The position numbers and the translations under genes were made by a program. This document shows, one piece after another, positions 34,237 through 45,564 of a DNA stretch of 64,000 nt. The first letter of the stretch is position 1. Every line of letters starts with the position of its first letter. The notes under the pieces were generated by a model that was not told the DNA's origin, ran no database searches, and worked only from the letters and a program-made list of their open reading frames with translations. The stretch lies in the NCBI GenBank assembly GCA_024760905.1, contig CM045729.1, positions 53,783,580-53,847,579 on the forward strand. Direction: 5' to 3'. Origin of the DNA: Plotosus lineatus. Lineage: Eukaryota; Chordata; Actinopteri; Siluriformes; Plotosidae.

Positions 34237-35892
34237 CTTTCTTCTTTCGGCTTTTCCCTTCAGGGGTCGCCACAGCAAACCATCTGCCTCCATCTCACCC
34301 TGTCCTCTGCATCTTCTTCTCTTACTCCAACTACCTTCATGTCCTCCTTCACCACATCCATGAATCTTCTTTGGTCTTCCTCTAGGCCTTCTGCCTTGTA
34401 CTTCCAACCTCAGCATCCTACTACCAATATACTCACTATCCCTTCTCTATACATGTCCAAACCATCTCAATCTAGCCTCCCTGAATTTGTCTCCAAAACC
34501 TCTTACATGTGCTGTCCCTGTGATGTGCTCATTCCTGATCCTATCCATCCTCGTTACACCCAAAGAGAACCTCAACATTTTCATCTCTGCTACCTCCAGC
34601 TCTGCCTCCTGTCATTTCCCCAGGGTCACTGTTTCTAAACCATACAACATCGCTGGCCTCATCACCTTCTTGTACACTTTTCCCTTCAGAACACATGTAG
34701 ACTACTAGCTACTATTATATCCTTGCTGGAAAATATAGATTAATCTGACACCAAGTACTCTCCTACCTGTCTCCCTGATCACATTAGCTGTAGTTGTCCA
34801 GTCATCTGGAAGCACTTCCCGACCACCCAAAGCCTGTTTCAACTCCTCCTTGAAGACAACACGACGCTTCCTTTTTCAGCTTCCACCACTTTGTCTTCTG
34901 CCTTTGCCTTCTTCACCTTTCTTACCATCAGCGTCATCCTGCACACCACCATCCTATGCTGTTTGGCAACACTCACACCCACTACTACTTGCAGTCACTG
35001 ACTTCCTTCAAATTACATTGCCTACACAAGATGTAGTCTACCAGTGTGCTCCTACCTCCGCTTTTATAAGTCACCCTATGCGCCTGTTTCTTCCGGAAGA
35101 AAGTGTTCACCACAGCTATTTCCATTTCCATATTACCAAACCTGCCCATCACTTCCTCATCCCCTCTGTTGCCTGCACCAACATATCCATTGAAGTCTGC
35201 ACCAATAACCACTCTTTCACCTCTGGGGGTACTCTGCATCACTTCATCTAAGTCACTCCAGAATCTCTTCTTCTGTTCTAGGTCACATCCTGCCTGTCGG
35301 GCATAAGCACTAACAACATTGAACATCAAACCTTCAATTTCTAACTTGAGACTCATCACTCTGTCTGACACTCTTTTCACTTCTAGAACATTCCTGACAA
35401 ACCCCTCTCTCAAGATGACTCCTGCTCCATTTCTCTTCGTGTCCACACCATGATAAAATAGCTTAAACCGTGCTCCTAAGCTTCTAGCCTTGCAACCTTT
35501 CCACCTGGTCTCCTGAACACACAGTATGTCCACCTTCCTCCTCTACATCATGTCAGCCAGCTCTCTACCTTTTCCTGTCATAGTTCCAACATTCAAAGTT
35601 CCTACTCTCAGTCTAAGATTCATGCTTTTCCTCTTCTCTCTCTGCCTAGGGACACGCCTCCCACCTCTCCTTCTTCGACCAACAGTCGTCCAATTTCCAC
35701 CAGCACCCTGTTTGTTAACAGCACAGATGGCGGTCGTTGTTAACCCGGGCCTCGACCGATCCGGTATGAAATTTGTATTTACGGTTTGCATTTTGTATTC
35801 TGGCAAAAGTTTTATGCTGGATGCCCTTCCTGTCACAACCCTCTGCATTTCTCCGGGCTTGGGACTGGCGTGAGGGCGGACACTTGTTTGTG
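34237..35892 (-). pseudogene. RTE-clade LINE, chimeric copy with 15-bp target duplications
   Basis: CACAACACAGAGCAT stands at 34222-34236 and again at 35893-35907. From the right (element 5' end): the 5' region; the endonuclease start (RVGTLNVGTMTGKGRELAD near 35570, EGFVRNVLEVKRVSDRV near 35400); and the linker. At 34749 RTE sequence stops. About 60 bp (34688-34748) are foreign: they are the reverse complement of 8727-8787. From 34687 down to 34237 the RTE 3' end follows, starting at the same truncation point as the copy at 8788. The reverse transcriptase core is absent. Frames are broken. Confidence 0.9.
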
Positions 35893-35909
35893 CACAACAC
35901 AGAGCATAA

Positions 35910-36990
35910 CATGCTAAAATAAAAACCACAGTGCAGTTGAAGCATAACAACAATAAAGATCATTTTAACCTTTGTGGTGGTGAGCAGTTGCCATATGTAA
36001 ATGTTGGAGGGAGAGGAGGATTCCCTTCCATAACAGTTTCAGGTAAATCAGCCAAAGGTGTTTTTTTTCTCTTGCTACTCGCTTTGCATGGATGAATCTT
36101 CGTCAGGATGTTCCTTTCTTTTCTTGAAGAACAGTTCTAACGTGGCTTGTTTCTGCCTTCTTTTCAAAACCTTATGGAAGTGGCTCATGATTTCATTATT
36201 AAAGGTGTTCACAGTGCTGCTAGGGCTTTAGCTTAGCTTTAGAGCTTGAGCTCAGCTTTTTTCGCTTTGGCACTTTTTTTTTTTTTGCTTTATCAGGGTG
36301 ATACATATCAACAACTTCCGAACTTCCGGAAAGTGTGCATTTGCCCTCCATCTCGGTCTCGTTTTTCTCTCACGTTTTTTTAGTGTTCGACTTCTGAACC
36401 CTAACCCTTTTCCATTCACTGTTTTTGTTGTAGTGCAATTATAGTTTTTATTTTATTTTATTTTTTATTTAAGATGCCTCAATCCATGTCACAACCCCAA
36501 GCATCAAGTCAAAATAACTCAGTTCTTGGCTGAGCTAATCTTCTGACTTGAATCCCACTTAAAATTTCTTGAGGATTTTGAAATTGTGAGTGGCCTTCAT
36601 AGCCTTAAGGAATTAAAGGCAGCAACAACAAAATTTGAAAAAACTAATTACTTCAAACCATTTAAAAATTACAGTAGACACCGACAACTTTTCATCGGGG
36701 TGCCACTGAGAAACAGCACTTTTCTGAATTTCGAGATTGAGCCACTTCCAGGCCAAGCTAGATTAAATCAGACTAAAAGCTAGGAGTGCTCACATTTAAG
36801 TTTGGCCTTGTGCCTTTCCCTCTTACTCTCAGTTCTTTCTATATGTCTTTCCTATTGATTTTGTTTCTCCAAAATCACATCAATGGATTGCATTTATTGT
36901 TTATATTGTTAACATGGAGCATTTATCTTGTGCACCAAGATGCACTTGGGGTTTGTGTGGTAAGAATCTCCCTACTGGGATTTAATACTG
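35910..36990. other. Unannotated intronic stretch
   Basis: Short ORFs only (for example 36586-36783). T-rich runs at about 36276-36288. No repeat family recognised. Confidence 0.35.
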
Positions 36991-37009
36991 CCACTTGAGA
37001 ATATGTAAG

Positions 37010-38744
37010 TATGACTTGTATGCTCGGTTGGAAAGTAAAGAGGGAGAAAATGATTTATACAGGTTGGCACAGCAGAGAAATAGAGCTGGGAAGGACGTGC
37101 AGCAAGTTAGATTGATAAAGGACAGAGAGGGAAATGTATTGACTGATGACAGAAGTGTGCTGGGAAGATGGAAAGAGTACTTTGAAGAACTGATGAATGA
37201 GGAAAATGAGAGAGAAAAAAGAGTAGAAGAGGTGACTGTTTAGGACCAGGAAGTAGCAAAGATTAGTAAGGGTGAAGTGAGGAGGGCATTGAAGAGGATG
37301 AAGAATGGAAAGGCAGTTGGTCCGGATGACATACCGGTGGAGGTATGGAAATGTCTAGGAGAGGTAGCAGTAGATTTTCTGACAAGAACATTTAACAAGG
37401 TCTTAGAGAGTGAGAGGATGCCAGAGGAATGGAGGAGAAGTGTGCTGGTGCCCATTTTTAAGAACAAGGGAGACGTGCAGAGTTGTGGCATCTACAGAGG
37501 GATAAAGTTGATGAGCCATACGATGAAGTTATGGGAAAGAATAGTGGAAGCTAGACTAAGGGCAGATGTCAGCATTTGTGAACAACAGTTTGGTTTCATG
37601 CCAAGAAAGAGCACCACAGATGAAGTGTTTGCCTTGAGGATGTTAATAGAGAAGTACAGAGAAGGTCAGAAGGAGCTGCATTGTGCCTTTGTTGATCTGG
37701 AGAAAGCATATGACAGGGTGCCGAGAGAAGAACTGTGGTATTGCATGAGGAAGTCTGGAGTGGCAGAGAAGTATGTTAGAGTGGTGCAGGACATGTATGA
37801 GAGATGTAAGACAGTGGTGAGGTGTGCTGTCGGTGTGACAGAAGAGTTCAAGGTGGAGGTGGGACTGCATCAAGGGTCAGCTCTCAGCCCCTTCTTGTTT
37901 GCTATGGTGATGGACAGGCTGACAGACGAGGTTAGACAAGAATCTCCACGGACTATGATGTTTGCAGATGACATTGTGATCTGTAGTGAGAGCAGAGAAC
38001 AAGTGCAGGAAAATCTAAAGAGGTGGAGGTATGCCCTGGAAAGGAGGGGAATGAAGATTAGCCTCAGTAAGACAGAATACATGTGCATGAATGACAAGGA
38101 CCCAAGAGGAACAGTGAGATTACAGGGAGCAGAAATAAGAAAGGTGGAGGATTTTAAGTACTTAGGCTCAACAATCCAGAGCAATGGAGAGTGTGGAAAA
38201 GAGGTCAAGAAGCGTGTGCAGGCAGGTTGGAATGGTTGGAGAAAAGTGTCCGGTGTGATGTGTGATAGGAGGGTATCGGCAAGAATGAAAGGAAAAGTGT
38301 ACAAGACGGTGTTGAGGCCAACGATGTTGTATGGTTTAGAAACAGTGGCCCTGGGGAAAAGACAGGAGGCAGAGCTGGAGATAGCAGAGATGAAAATGTT
38401 GAGGTTCTCTTTGGGAGTAACGAGGATGGATAGGATTAGGAATGAGCACATCAGAGGGACAGCACATGTAAGACGTTTTGGAGACAAAGTCAGAGAGGCT
38501 AGATTGAAATGGTTTGGACATGTACAGAGGAGGGATAGTGAGTATATTGGTAATAGGATGCTGAGGCTGGAACTACCAGGCAAAAGGGATAGAGGAAGAC
38601 TAAAGAGACGATTCATGGATGTGGTGAAGGAGGACATGAAGGTCGTTGGTGTAAGAGAAGAAGATGCAAAGGATAGGGTGAGATGGAGGCAGATGATTCG
38701 CTGTGGCGACCCCTGAAGGGAAAAGCCGAAAGGAAAAGACGAAG
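37010..38744 (+). pseudogene. RTE-clade LINE, 5'-truncated copy with nearly intact reverse transcriptase
   Basis: The flanks ACTTG(A/C)GAATATGTAAG at 36993-37009 and 38745-38761 agree in 16 of 17 bases. One frame runs from about 37010 to the stop at 38716. A single TAG at 37241-37243 breaks it, and a 479-residue ORF follows from 37277. Visible parts are [53 protein letters not shown] and the catalytic [10 protein letters not shown], then the RWFGHVQ-like C-terminal block (LKWFGHVQRRDSEYIGNRM). The 3' end is GGCGACCCCTGAAGGGAAAA. The endonuclease is lost by 5' truncation. This is the best preserved RTE coding sequence here, so it is probably young. Confidence 0.93.
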
Positions 38745-38764
38745 ACTTGCGAATATGTAAGACT

Positions 38765-38891
38765 ATATTTCTTACATTGAGTGTTCAGGCATCTGAACAA
38801 ACTCTAGCAAATCCAGTAGATGTATTGTTTATCCAACTTATTAAATCACTTTAGTGATTTAAAAATAACTGTTTGTTTTGTTGATTTACAC

Positions 38892-38944
<53 letters not shown>

Positions 38945-39189
38945 ACACTCAATTCATTTATATATAAGAATATAGCAGCTGCTCACCGTTTGGCTTCTCT
39001 GTAAGCATAAGATGGATTGAAAGTAGAAGGCGTGCAGTTTTGGGGCTTTTAAGCCAAAGTTAGCTGAAGCTCATTGTTCAGAAAGCAGACAGAAAAGGAT
39101 GAAATGTGTACTTTGCTCTGCTTTTACGGAAACTTCTCAGTCTCGTGTCTTCTCTTTGAACAGCTTGTACTTGTGAAGTAGGAGGTAAT

Positions 39190-39234
<45 letters not shown>

Positions 39235-39250
39235 CTCTTAGTCCTCAAGA
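38765..39250. repeat. Unannotated stretch with a (CT)n array and a long T run
   Basis: (CT)n at about 38894-38941 and an uninterrupted T run of about 40 bases at 39190-39230. The rest shows no feature. Confidence 0.6.
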
Positions 39251-39913
39251 ACTACAGTAGGCCCTTGACATTCGCGCGGGTCTGGTTCTGAGCCCTCCCG
39301 CAAATCGAGATAATCCGCGAGTTCTGTACCCAGAAGTAAAACCCCATGTATCACGTCACATGCGCGAATGAGCAGCCGGAAGTAAAATACTATGTATCTG
39401 TTATGTGCGCTAAAATATGCTTCTTAAACACATTCTATAGACAGTCTTACTCATTAATACAGTATTAATTTAGTAAAATATAGTAATGATTAAGAAAAAC
39501 TTTTCAATTTTTATTGATGATAAAATATAAACATTATACAGCATATACTGTTGTAAAGCACTCGTTTTAAAGTCTTTTTCAATTATTATTCCAGTACAGC
39601 ACCTAAATTAATTCTGAGAATGTGCGTGAAATTTTATGTTCTGTAGCATGTTTAACAAATGATACCAAAAGAATAAACGTTATTACGCTTCATGTCCTTT
39701 TACATTGAACTTGGAGTGACGTCTCCAAGATGACACTGCCTAGAGGGCAACGTCGCGGCGTTCTCAGAGTGAAATTATTTCTTTGTTCATTTTAATTTGT
39801 TTTATTTGTCTGTTCATATTTTGCACTATTCTCGTCTATGATCAGGCGACCCTACTACAGCTATGAGCAGCTTCAGCTTCGGGCAACTAAGCACACAACA
39901 ACTTTTATCATGA

Positions 39914-39941
39914 GATGCTATGCTATGCTATGCTATGCTAT
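39914..39941. repeat. (GCTAT)n microsatellite
   Basis: Five units of GCTAT, inside the foldback element. Confidence 0.85.
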
Positions 39942-39959
39942 GGGAGCTCAATGCTAACA

Positions 39960-40215
39960 ATAAGCCCAGGCGGAGTTCTCAGTTTCTCCGGCGCTTGGTT
40001 AACTTCTGGCCATACTGCTTGAAAATGTTCAGTCCCTGCGAAACAAGATGGACGAGCTTCATGCTCAGATTACAGTGCAGAGGGATCTACAGGACTGTGC
40101 TTCTGTGAAACATGGCTCGAGGAGAGTACACCCAATAAGGCGATTATCCCAGCCGGCTACACGCCCTTCATCCCCTGCAATCCGAAGCGCCAGAGTCGTC
40201 GTTCGGCCTCTTCCC
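39960..40215 (+). pseudogene. LINE endonuclease fragment, L2-like
   Basis: 40021-40098 reads ENVQSLRNKMDELHAQITV and on to LQDC. After a one-base shift come FCETWLEESTPNKAIIPAGY. The NKMDEL and (T)ETWL motifs are typical of APE endonuclease domains of L2-type LINEs. Both ends are lost. Confidence 0.65.
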
Positions 40216-40442
40216 GCCTGAGCTTCTTTGTTAGCTGGAATGCGGCTCGCATTGAGCTGCCTACCATAGCATGTCAGCTCTGCTTAGTTATACACGCCCA
40301 AAGATACTTCGCTCTAATAGCTATAGTGTAGACGAGCATAGTGCAAAACATGAACAAACAAATAAAACAAATTAAATCGAACCATAGCATGTTAGCTCTG
40401 CTAAGAACATGTTAGCTCTGCTTAGTTATACACGGCTGAAGA

Positions 40443-41326
40443 TATCATCATCATCGTCTTCCGCAAAGTCCAGGGTCGGGTCGCGGGGGCAGCAACCTAA
40501 GCAAAGAGGTCCAGACGTCCCTCTCCCCAGCCACCTCCTCCAACTCTCCCTTGGGGGACACCGAGGCGGTCCCAGACAAGCCAAGAGACATAGTCCCTCC
40601 AGCGTGTTCTAGGTCGACCCCGGGGTCTCTTCCCGGTTGGACATGCCCGAAACACCACACCAGGGAGGTGTCCGGGAGGCATTCTGACCAGATGCCCGAG
40701 CCACGTCAACTGGCCCCTCTCAATGCGGAGGAGCAGCGGATCTACTCCAAGCTCTCCACGGATGGTAGAGCTTCTCACGTTATCACTAAGGGAGAACCCT
40801 GCCACCCGGCGAAGGAAGCTCATTTCAGCCGCTTGTATCCGTGATCTTGTTCTTTCGGTCACTACCCAAAGCTCGTGACCATAGGTGAGGGTTGGAACGT
40901 AGATCGACTGGTAAATTGAGAGCTTCGCCTTGCAGCTCAGCTCCTTCTTCACCAAGACGGACCGGTACAGGCACTGCTTAACAGTTGAGGCTGCAGCGAT
41001 CCGTCTGTCGATCTCTCGCTCCATCCTTCCCTCACTCGTAAACAAGACCCCAAGATACTTAAACTCCTCCACTTGGGGCAGGACCTCATTCCCGACCCGG
41101 AGGGTGCATTCCACCCTTGTACGACTGAGAACCATGGCCTCAGACTTGGAGGTACTGATCCTCATCCCGGCTGCTTCGCACTCGGCTGCGAATCGCTCCA
41201 ATGAGAGCTGGAGGTCCCGACTTGATGAAGCCAAAAGGACAACATCATCCGCAAAAAGCAGAGACGAGATCCGATGGCCACCAAACCATCAACGCCTCGA
41301 CTGCGCCTAGAAATTCTGTCCATAAA
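40443..41326 (-). pseudogene. 3' end of the second LINE family, inserted in the foldback element
   Basis: A 245-residue minus-strand ORF (40497-41234) begins in the reverse transcriptase thumb (ISTSKSEAMVLSRTRVECTL, then LPQVEEFKYLGVLFTSEGR). It continues with PTLTYGHELWVVTERTRSRI, RGQLTWLGHLVRMPPG and RPRGRPRTRWRDYVS. The 3' tail is a GAT repeat (ATCATCATCATCG at 40446-40458). Short GAAGATA copies lie at both borders, a possible target duplication. The clade is not assigned. It is APE-type and not the RTE family seen elsewhere. Confidence 0.85.
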
Positions 41327-41964
41327 AATTAGCCCGAAGATACTCCAATCTTATAGCTGTAGTAGAGTCGACCGGTCGTAGACGAGCATAGTGCTAAACA
41401 TGAACAAACAAAACAACAAATAAAACAAATGACAACGAACAAAGAAACAATTTGACTCTGAGAACTCATCTTGGAGACGTCACTCCAAGTTCAGTGTAAA
41501 AGGACATGAAGAGTACTGTAATAAAGGTTATCCTTTTGGTATCGTTTGTTAATCATGCCACAGAGCATAAAATCTCATGCATAATCATGAACGTAGGTAC
41601 TGTACTGGAATAATAATTGAAAAAGATTTTAATACAACAGTTCAGAGAAAACCGTTGTTTCTCAGGAGAAAGGCTTATTTCTTCAGAAGAGACATCAGCG
41701 TTTTCTATCGCTTAGCCAGAGAAGACGCATAGCGTTTGAGTGGTATCATAGAGCTTAACTGATAATTAAAACGCACACAAAAAAAGAGGCTCATTGTCAA
41801 CTTCTGCATGAATGAGAAAAAAGGGGCGGGGCATCAGCTCAACCAATCAGGAGAAAGGAGGACAGCCATTGGCTGAATTTGAATCATGTGCCGGTTGCTC
41901 GGCAGTCAGCGAATACTCAAACCGTGGGTGCAAAACCTTGAATAGTCAAGGGCATACTGTACTA

Positions 41965-42125
41965 GAGTCCACCTCATTTTTTCTTATTTCTTAACTCGGG
42001 GTTGTTAAATATTAAAGTATAAGGATTATACTACTTCAAGTATAAGTATTTTGTTTATAAGATGTGGGAATCCTTGTATTAAATTGAAGTTTGTTAAAAA
42101 GTCTCTTTACACACATTTGCTACTA
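41965..42125. other. Unannotated intronic stretch
   Basis: AT-rich, with no feature. Confidence 0.35.
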
Positions 42126-42129
42126 TTTC

Positions 42130-42275
42130 CCTTCTAAGTTCTTCTGGGTATGACTGCATGTACGTCATGTCTTGTGATAAACTGGTGTCCTGTATAGAGT
42201 GTTTACCTGCATTCTAGTGATCTTGAGCTGGCTCAAACCTTTATCATCCTGATTAGGGTAATTTTGTGGTGAAGA
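42130..42275 (+). mobile_element. SINE tail fragment
   Basis: GTGATAAACTGGTGTCCTGT, AGAGTGTTTACCTGCATTCT and CATCCTGATTAGGGTAA resemble the family A/D tail in diverged form. Confidence 0.4.
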
Positions 42276-42279
42276 TGAA

Positions 42280-44200
42280 ATAAAAATTCATTAAAACGTG
42301 GATTTGTCAAAAAATTACATTTATAAAAGAATGATTTAGTAATGACTCATAGATATTAACAAAGCATTTTATAGGTGACAAAATATGAAAAATCATGTAG
42401 GATAAATTTAACTTGACCATATTTTCTTTTATACCTTAGTCTAATTATAAAAGAATGAGATGTTCTCAGTTGATCATTGCTGTTTGGCGGAACATTCTCT
42501 GTGTACTTTTAGTATGTTTTATAGTAATTTAAAGCCATAATGGTCAGCAGTGAGTGTATTTGCTGTTGTACCTCTTTTGTTCTTTTCCGATCTGTTATAA
42601 ATGTTAGCTTTCTGCCCCTCCCTCCCCCACCCCCCAAAAAAAAATCCATAATAAACAGTGCAGCTGCAGAAAAGTAATTCATAACTTTTGTCTGATGGAT
42701 GGAAAGTTGGAGCGAACTTACAGCAGACAGACTATTTCAGACCTAGTCTTCTGTTTAGCCCCATCAGTAGTTCGGACAAATCCAATATCATTTTCAGGTT
42801 TAGAAAGTGAGCCATGTCTACAGTTACTCCCAGCAGACAATCTCTGGCTATAAATCCAACCAAAAACAACACTGAAAGCCCACGGGCTTCTTTTTTTTGT
42901 TGAGAAGTTCCTCAGCTCCTGCTGTTGTGCAGTTTTGCAGATGGACTGAGAAAACACCCCAATGTAGCATTCACTGGCAGGAAGTTCAATGTAATCAGTC
43001 AGCTTGACAGTTGCTGAAGCAGCACTGCTCAGGCTTTACATCAATATCATTTAGCCTAAAATGTCTGAACCTCAATGCAGGCTAATGCCTGGATCTGGTG
43101 CTAGCAGATTTCTGAGCTGCTGTCATTTTATCAGCCGCTTATGAGTGTCTTGAGAGCATATTTTTAGCCAAAGAGTGTGAGGAAGTGTAATATAGTGTAG
43201 GCCTGGTAAATATTAGACAGCCTCTGTGCTATTTGTTCCTAAAAGGCAGGTTTGAGAATAGGTTCTGAAATTACTTTACAATACTTTAGTCTTGTGACTG
43301 TTGCTTTCCTGATGTCATCCTGTTTTTTTTTATTTTTCTCTTCTTCAAATGTTTCACAGCTCAAGTCATCCATTTAGCCTGTTTACTTTGATGTCCAGAG
43401 GCAATCCAGATGTCTGAGGCATTTGAAATCAGATTTATTCTAACTTTCACATTGTATTCAATGTGGAAGGCTCAGCAGAAATAATTTAAATTAATCCTTG
43501 TTTTTTTTTTTTTTGGTTTGGTTTGTTTTTGTTTTTTTTTGCCTAATACATTTAAAATTGAATCAGCTTATTAGCAAGACGAATAGAAAGTCTTTGGTCA
43601 TGAAACTGACAAACTGTACAAACTCTCTTTCTCCACCATTCGCTCAAAGTATACCATTATTTTTATATATATATATCTATGCACACACGCCACTTTGTCT
43701 GAATTATAGAGAAACGTGTTGTTGATATTCATCAATCCACACAAAAGCAAATGGTGTTACAGATCACAGTCTGTCATCCAGCACCCTCCGGCAGCATCCG
43801 TCAAGGCACACACTCATTCGCTGTGTATGCCAATGTCTGTTATTTTCTGAAATACAAAAGGAAAATTTGAAATGAATGAGAAGAATAAAAAGAATGGACC
43901 AGAGATACCACCTATTTCCTGAATTAGGAAAGAGTTCCTGTAGGGAATGTTGTTAATCTGGAATTGACTGTGAGGGATTTTCATAATACACTGCAACTCA
44001 TTATAACCCCCTGCAAAACCTAAGGGTTGTCACGCAAATTTGTGTCATGCCATAAAATGACTGAGCTAAAACATGAACTTGATGGAAAGAAAAATCTCAT
44101 GTTACTTAATTTCAAGAATTGATTTAAGGCTTTACACTTTAAAGGTAAATCATCCTGAGGAGAAAATACTAATAAAACAAAAGGCTAGCTACTGAATTCA
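42280..44200. other. Unannotated intronic stretch
   Basis: About 1.9 kb without an identifiable repeat, apart from C-rich and T-rich runs (42620-42645, 43498-43540) and a short (TA)n at 43660-43675. ORFs are short and unrelated to known proteins. Confidence 0.4.
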
Positions 44201-44205
44201 CAACT

Positions 44206-44234
44206 ATGTGAGAGAGAGAGAGAGCAAGCGAGCG

Positions 44235-44279
<45 letters not shown>
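44206..44279. repeat. (GA)n microsatellite
   Basis: GA tract interrupted by GCAAGCGAGCGAGCGAGA. Confidence 0.9.
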
Positions 44280-44281
<2 letters not shown>

Positions 44282-44562
44282 CATAATAGCAATAATAAAT
44301 TCTTCTATTTCCATTCTGAGTGCAAGCAGGGACTCCAGCATGATTGGCTATGGCAGCATAACGAAAAGAGAGAGAACCAGTAGGAACACAGACATGAGGG
44401 CACCCTGTAACGTTGAGCAATCAGTCAACTTGGTGAGCATGTAGAGTGGAGGAGTGACAGTATCTCGACATCACAGTCGAGAACTCTCTACGCCGGAGAC
44501 CCCCTTCCTGGACCTTTTGATCTAAGAGGGGGCTTGCCAGACCATAAACAACAAGAATTTCG

Positions 44563-45200
44563 CTAAGATAACGTGCCATGAAACAATTGAGTACCTTTAT
44601 AGGTTAAAAGTGGTATTTCCTGTTTGATTCGAAATTTAATTGGGAGCCGGTGCAGTGTAAATAAGGTTGGGGTTATATGCTCATGTCCACTAGTTCTGGT
44701 AAGGACTCTTGTTGCTGCATTCTGGACTAACTGGAGCTTGTTTGTGTACCTAGTAGAACATACAGATAGTAATGCCTTGCAATAATCTAATCTCGAAGTA
44801 AGAAAAGCATGAACAAGTTTTTCGGCATCATGCAGCGACATCATATTTCTTATTTTAGCAATACTCCTGAGATGAAGGAAGGTTACCGGAGTAATATTGT
44901 CTACATGAGCTTCACACGAGGTCAATAATCACTCCAAGGTCCTTTACTGCTACACATGATGAGACTGAAACACCATCTAAACATGATCAACAGAAACATC
45001 TATTACATGATCAGAGTACAAGTATTTGTCTTATCAGAGTTTAATAAGAGGGAGTTAGCATCCAGTGTCTAATGTCTAATAACAATGAAAGCAGATAACC
45101 ATGATCATGAATGATATTACTCAATGTGAACATGTACTGTATAGCGAGAATAGCAATGGGCCTAGGACAGAACCTTGTGGAACACCAAACTTAACTTTAG
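44563..45200 (-). pseudogene. L2-like LINE, reverse transcriptase fragments
   Basis: The minus-strand ORF at 44563-44925 reads AEKLVHAFLTSRLDYCKALL, LQLVQNAATRVLTRTSGHEH and HRLPIKFRIKQEI, the C-terminal part typical of L2-type LINEs. Upstream of it in the element (about 45140-45190, minus) is [14 protein letters not shown], the reverse transcriptase signature. The part between them, which should include the catalytic Asp pair, is decayed. Confidence 0.8.
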
Positions 45201-45243
45201 AATGTACAGAGAAATCACCATTTACATATACAAATGGATATGA

Positions 45244-45347
45244 GATTTCCTTTCAGCTTTTTCCCTTTTTCAGGGGTTGCCACAGCGAATGAATCGCATG
45301 TTTTGATTTGGTTTTTACGTCAGATGCCCTTCCTGACACAACCCTTT
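45244..45347 (-). mobile_element. Miniature RTE derivative (3' end fused to 5' end)
   Basis: 45244-45290 is the RTE 3' end (CAGGGGTTGCCACAGCGAAT). It joins directly to wording from the RTE 5' region (CAGATGCCCTTCCTGACACA), as at about 22340-22365. Everything between, about 3 kb, is missing. It is flush with a family D SINE. Confidence 0.7.
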
Positions 45348-45560
45348 AGCAAGGGACAGAAACACGCTGACAGCTTTGCAGCCTACTCTTTTACGAAAGT
45401 CAGCAATGGTTCTTTTACATGCCTCTCACCATAGACAGTGCGAGACATGGCCCGCCTTTGATAACCCAGTTAGCTGCACTGGGGGGGGGGGCAGTGGCAA
45501 ACTTGTGGAGAGTGAGACTCGAACCCCCAACCTTTGGATCAGCGATCCAGCACCCTATAT
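45348..45560 (-). mobile_element. SINE, family D, with tRNA-like head
   Basis: AGAAACACGCTGACAGC, GTCAGCAATGGTTCTTTTAC and GTTAGCTGCACTGGGGG. The head has box B complement GAGACTCGAACCC and CAGCGATCCAGCACCCTATA. The usual tail (GGAGGCTGGCGCCC) is replaced by the miniature RTE. Confidence 0.75.
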
Positions 45561-45564
45561 CGCC

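Larger units (their letters stand above)
39255..41959. mobile_element. Foldback-type element with 0.6-kb inverted arms and nested LINEs
   Basis: TA on both sides (39253-39254, 41960-41961). The ends are CAGTAGGCCCTTGACATTCG and, inverted, CAGTATGCCCTTGACTATTC. The left arm (about 39255-39868) and right arm (about 41347-41959) are reverse complements over most of their length. For example CTTGGAGTGACGTCTCCAAG at 39709 answers CTTGGAGACGTCACTCCAAG at 41471. Part of an arm is repeated again at 40308-40440. The middle holds an L2-like endonuclease fragment and a LINE 3' end. No transposase is seen. Confidence 0.8.

Noticed and set aside
37277..38716. 479-aa ORF as a host protein (craniofacial development protein 2-like)
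   Set aside because: Reverse transcriptase motifs, FADD, target duplications and multiple copies show that it is an RTE retrotransposon.
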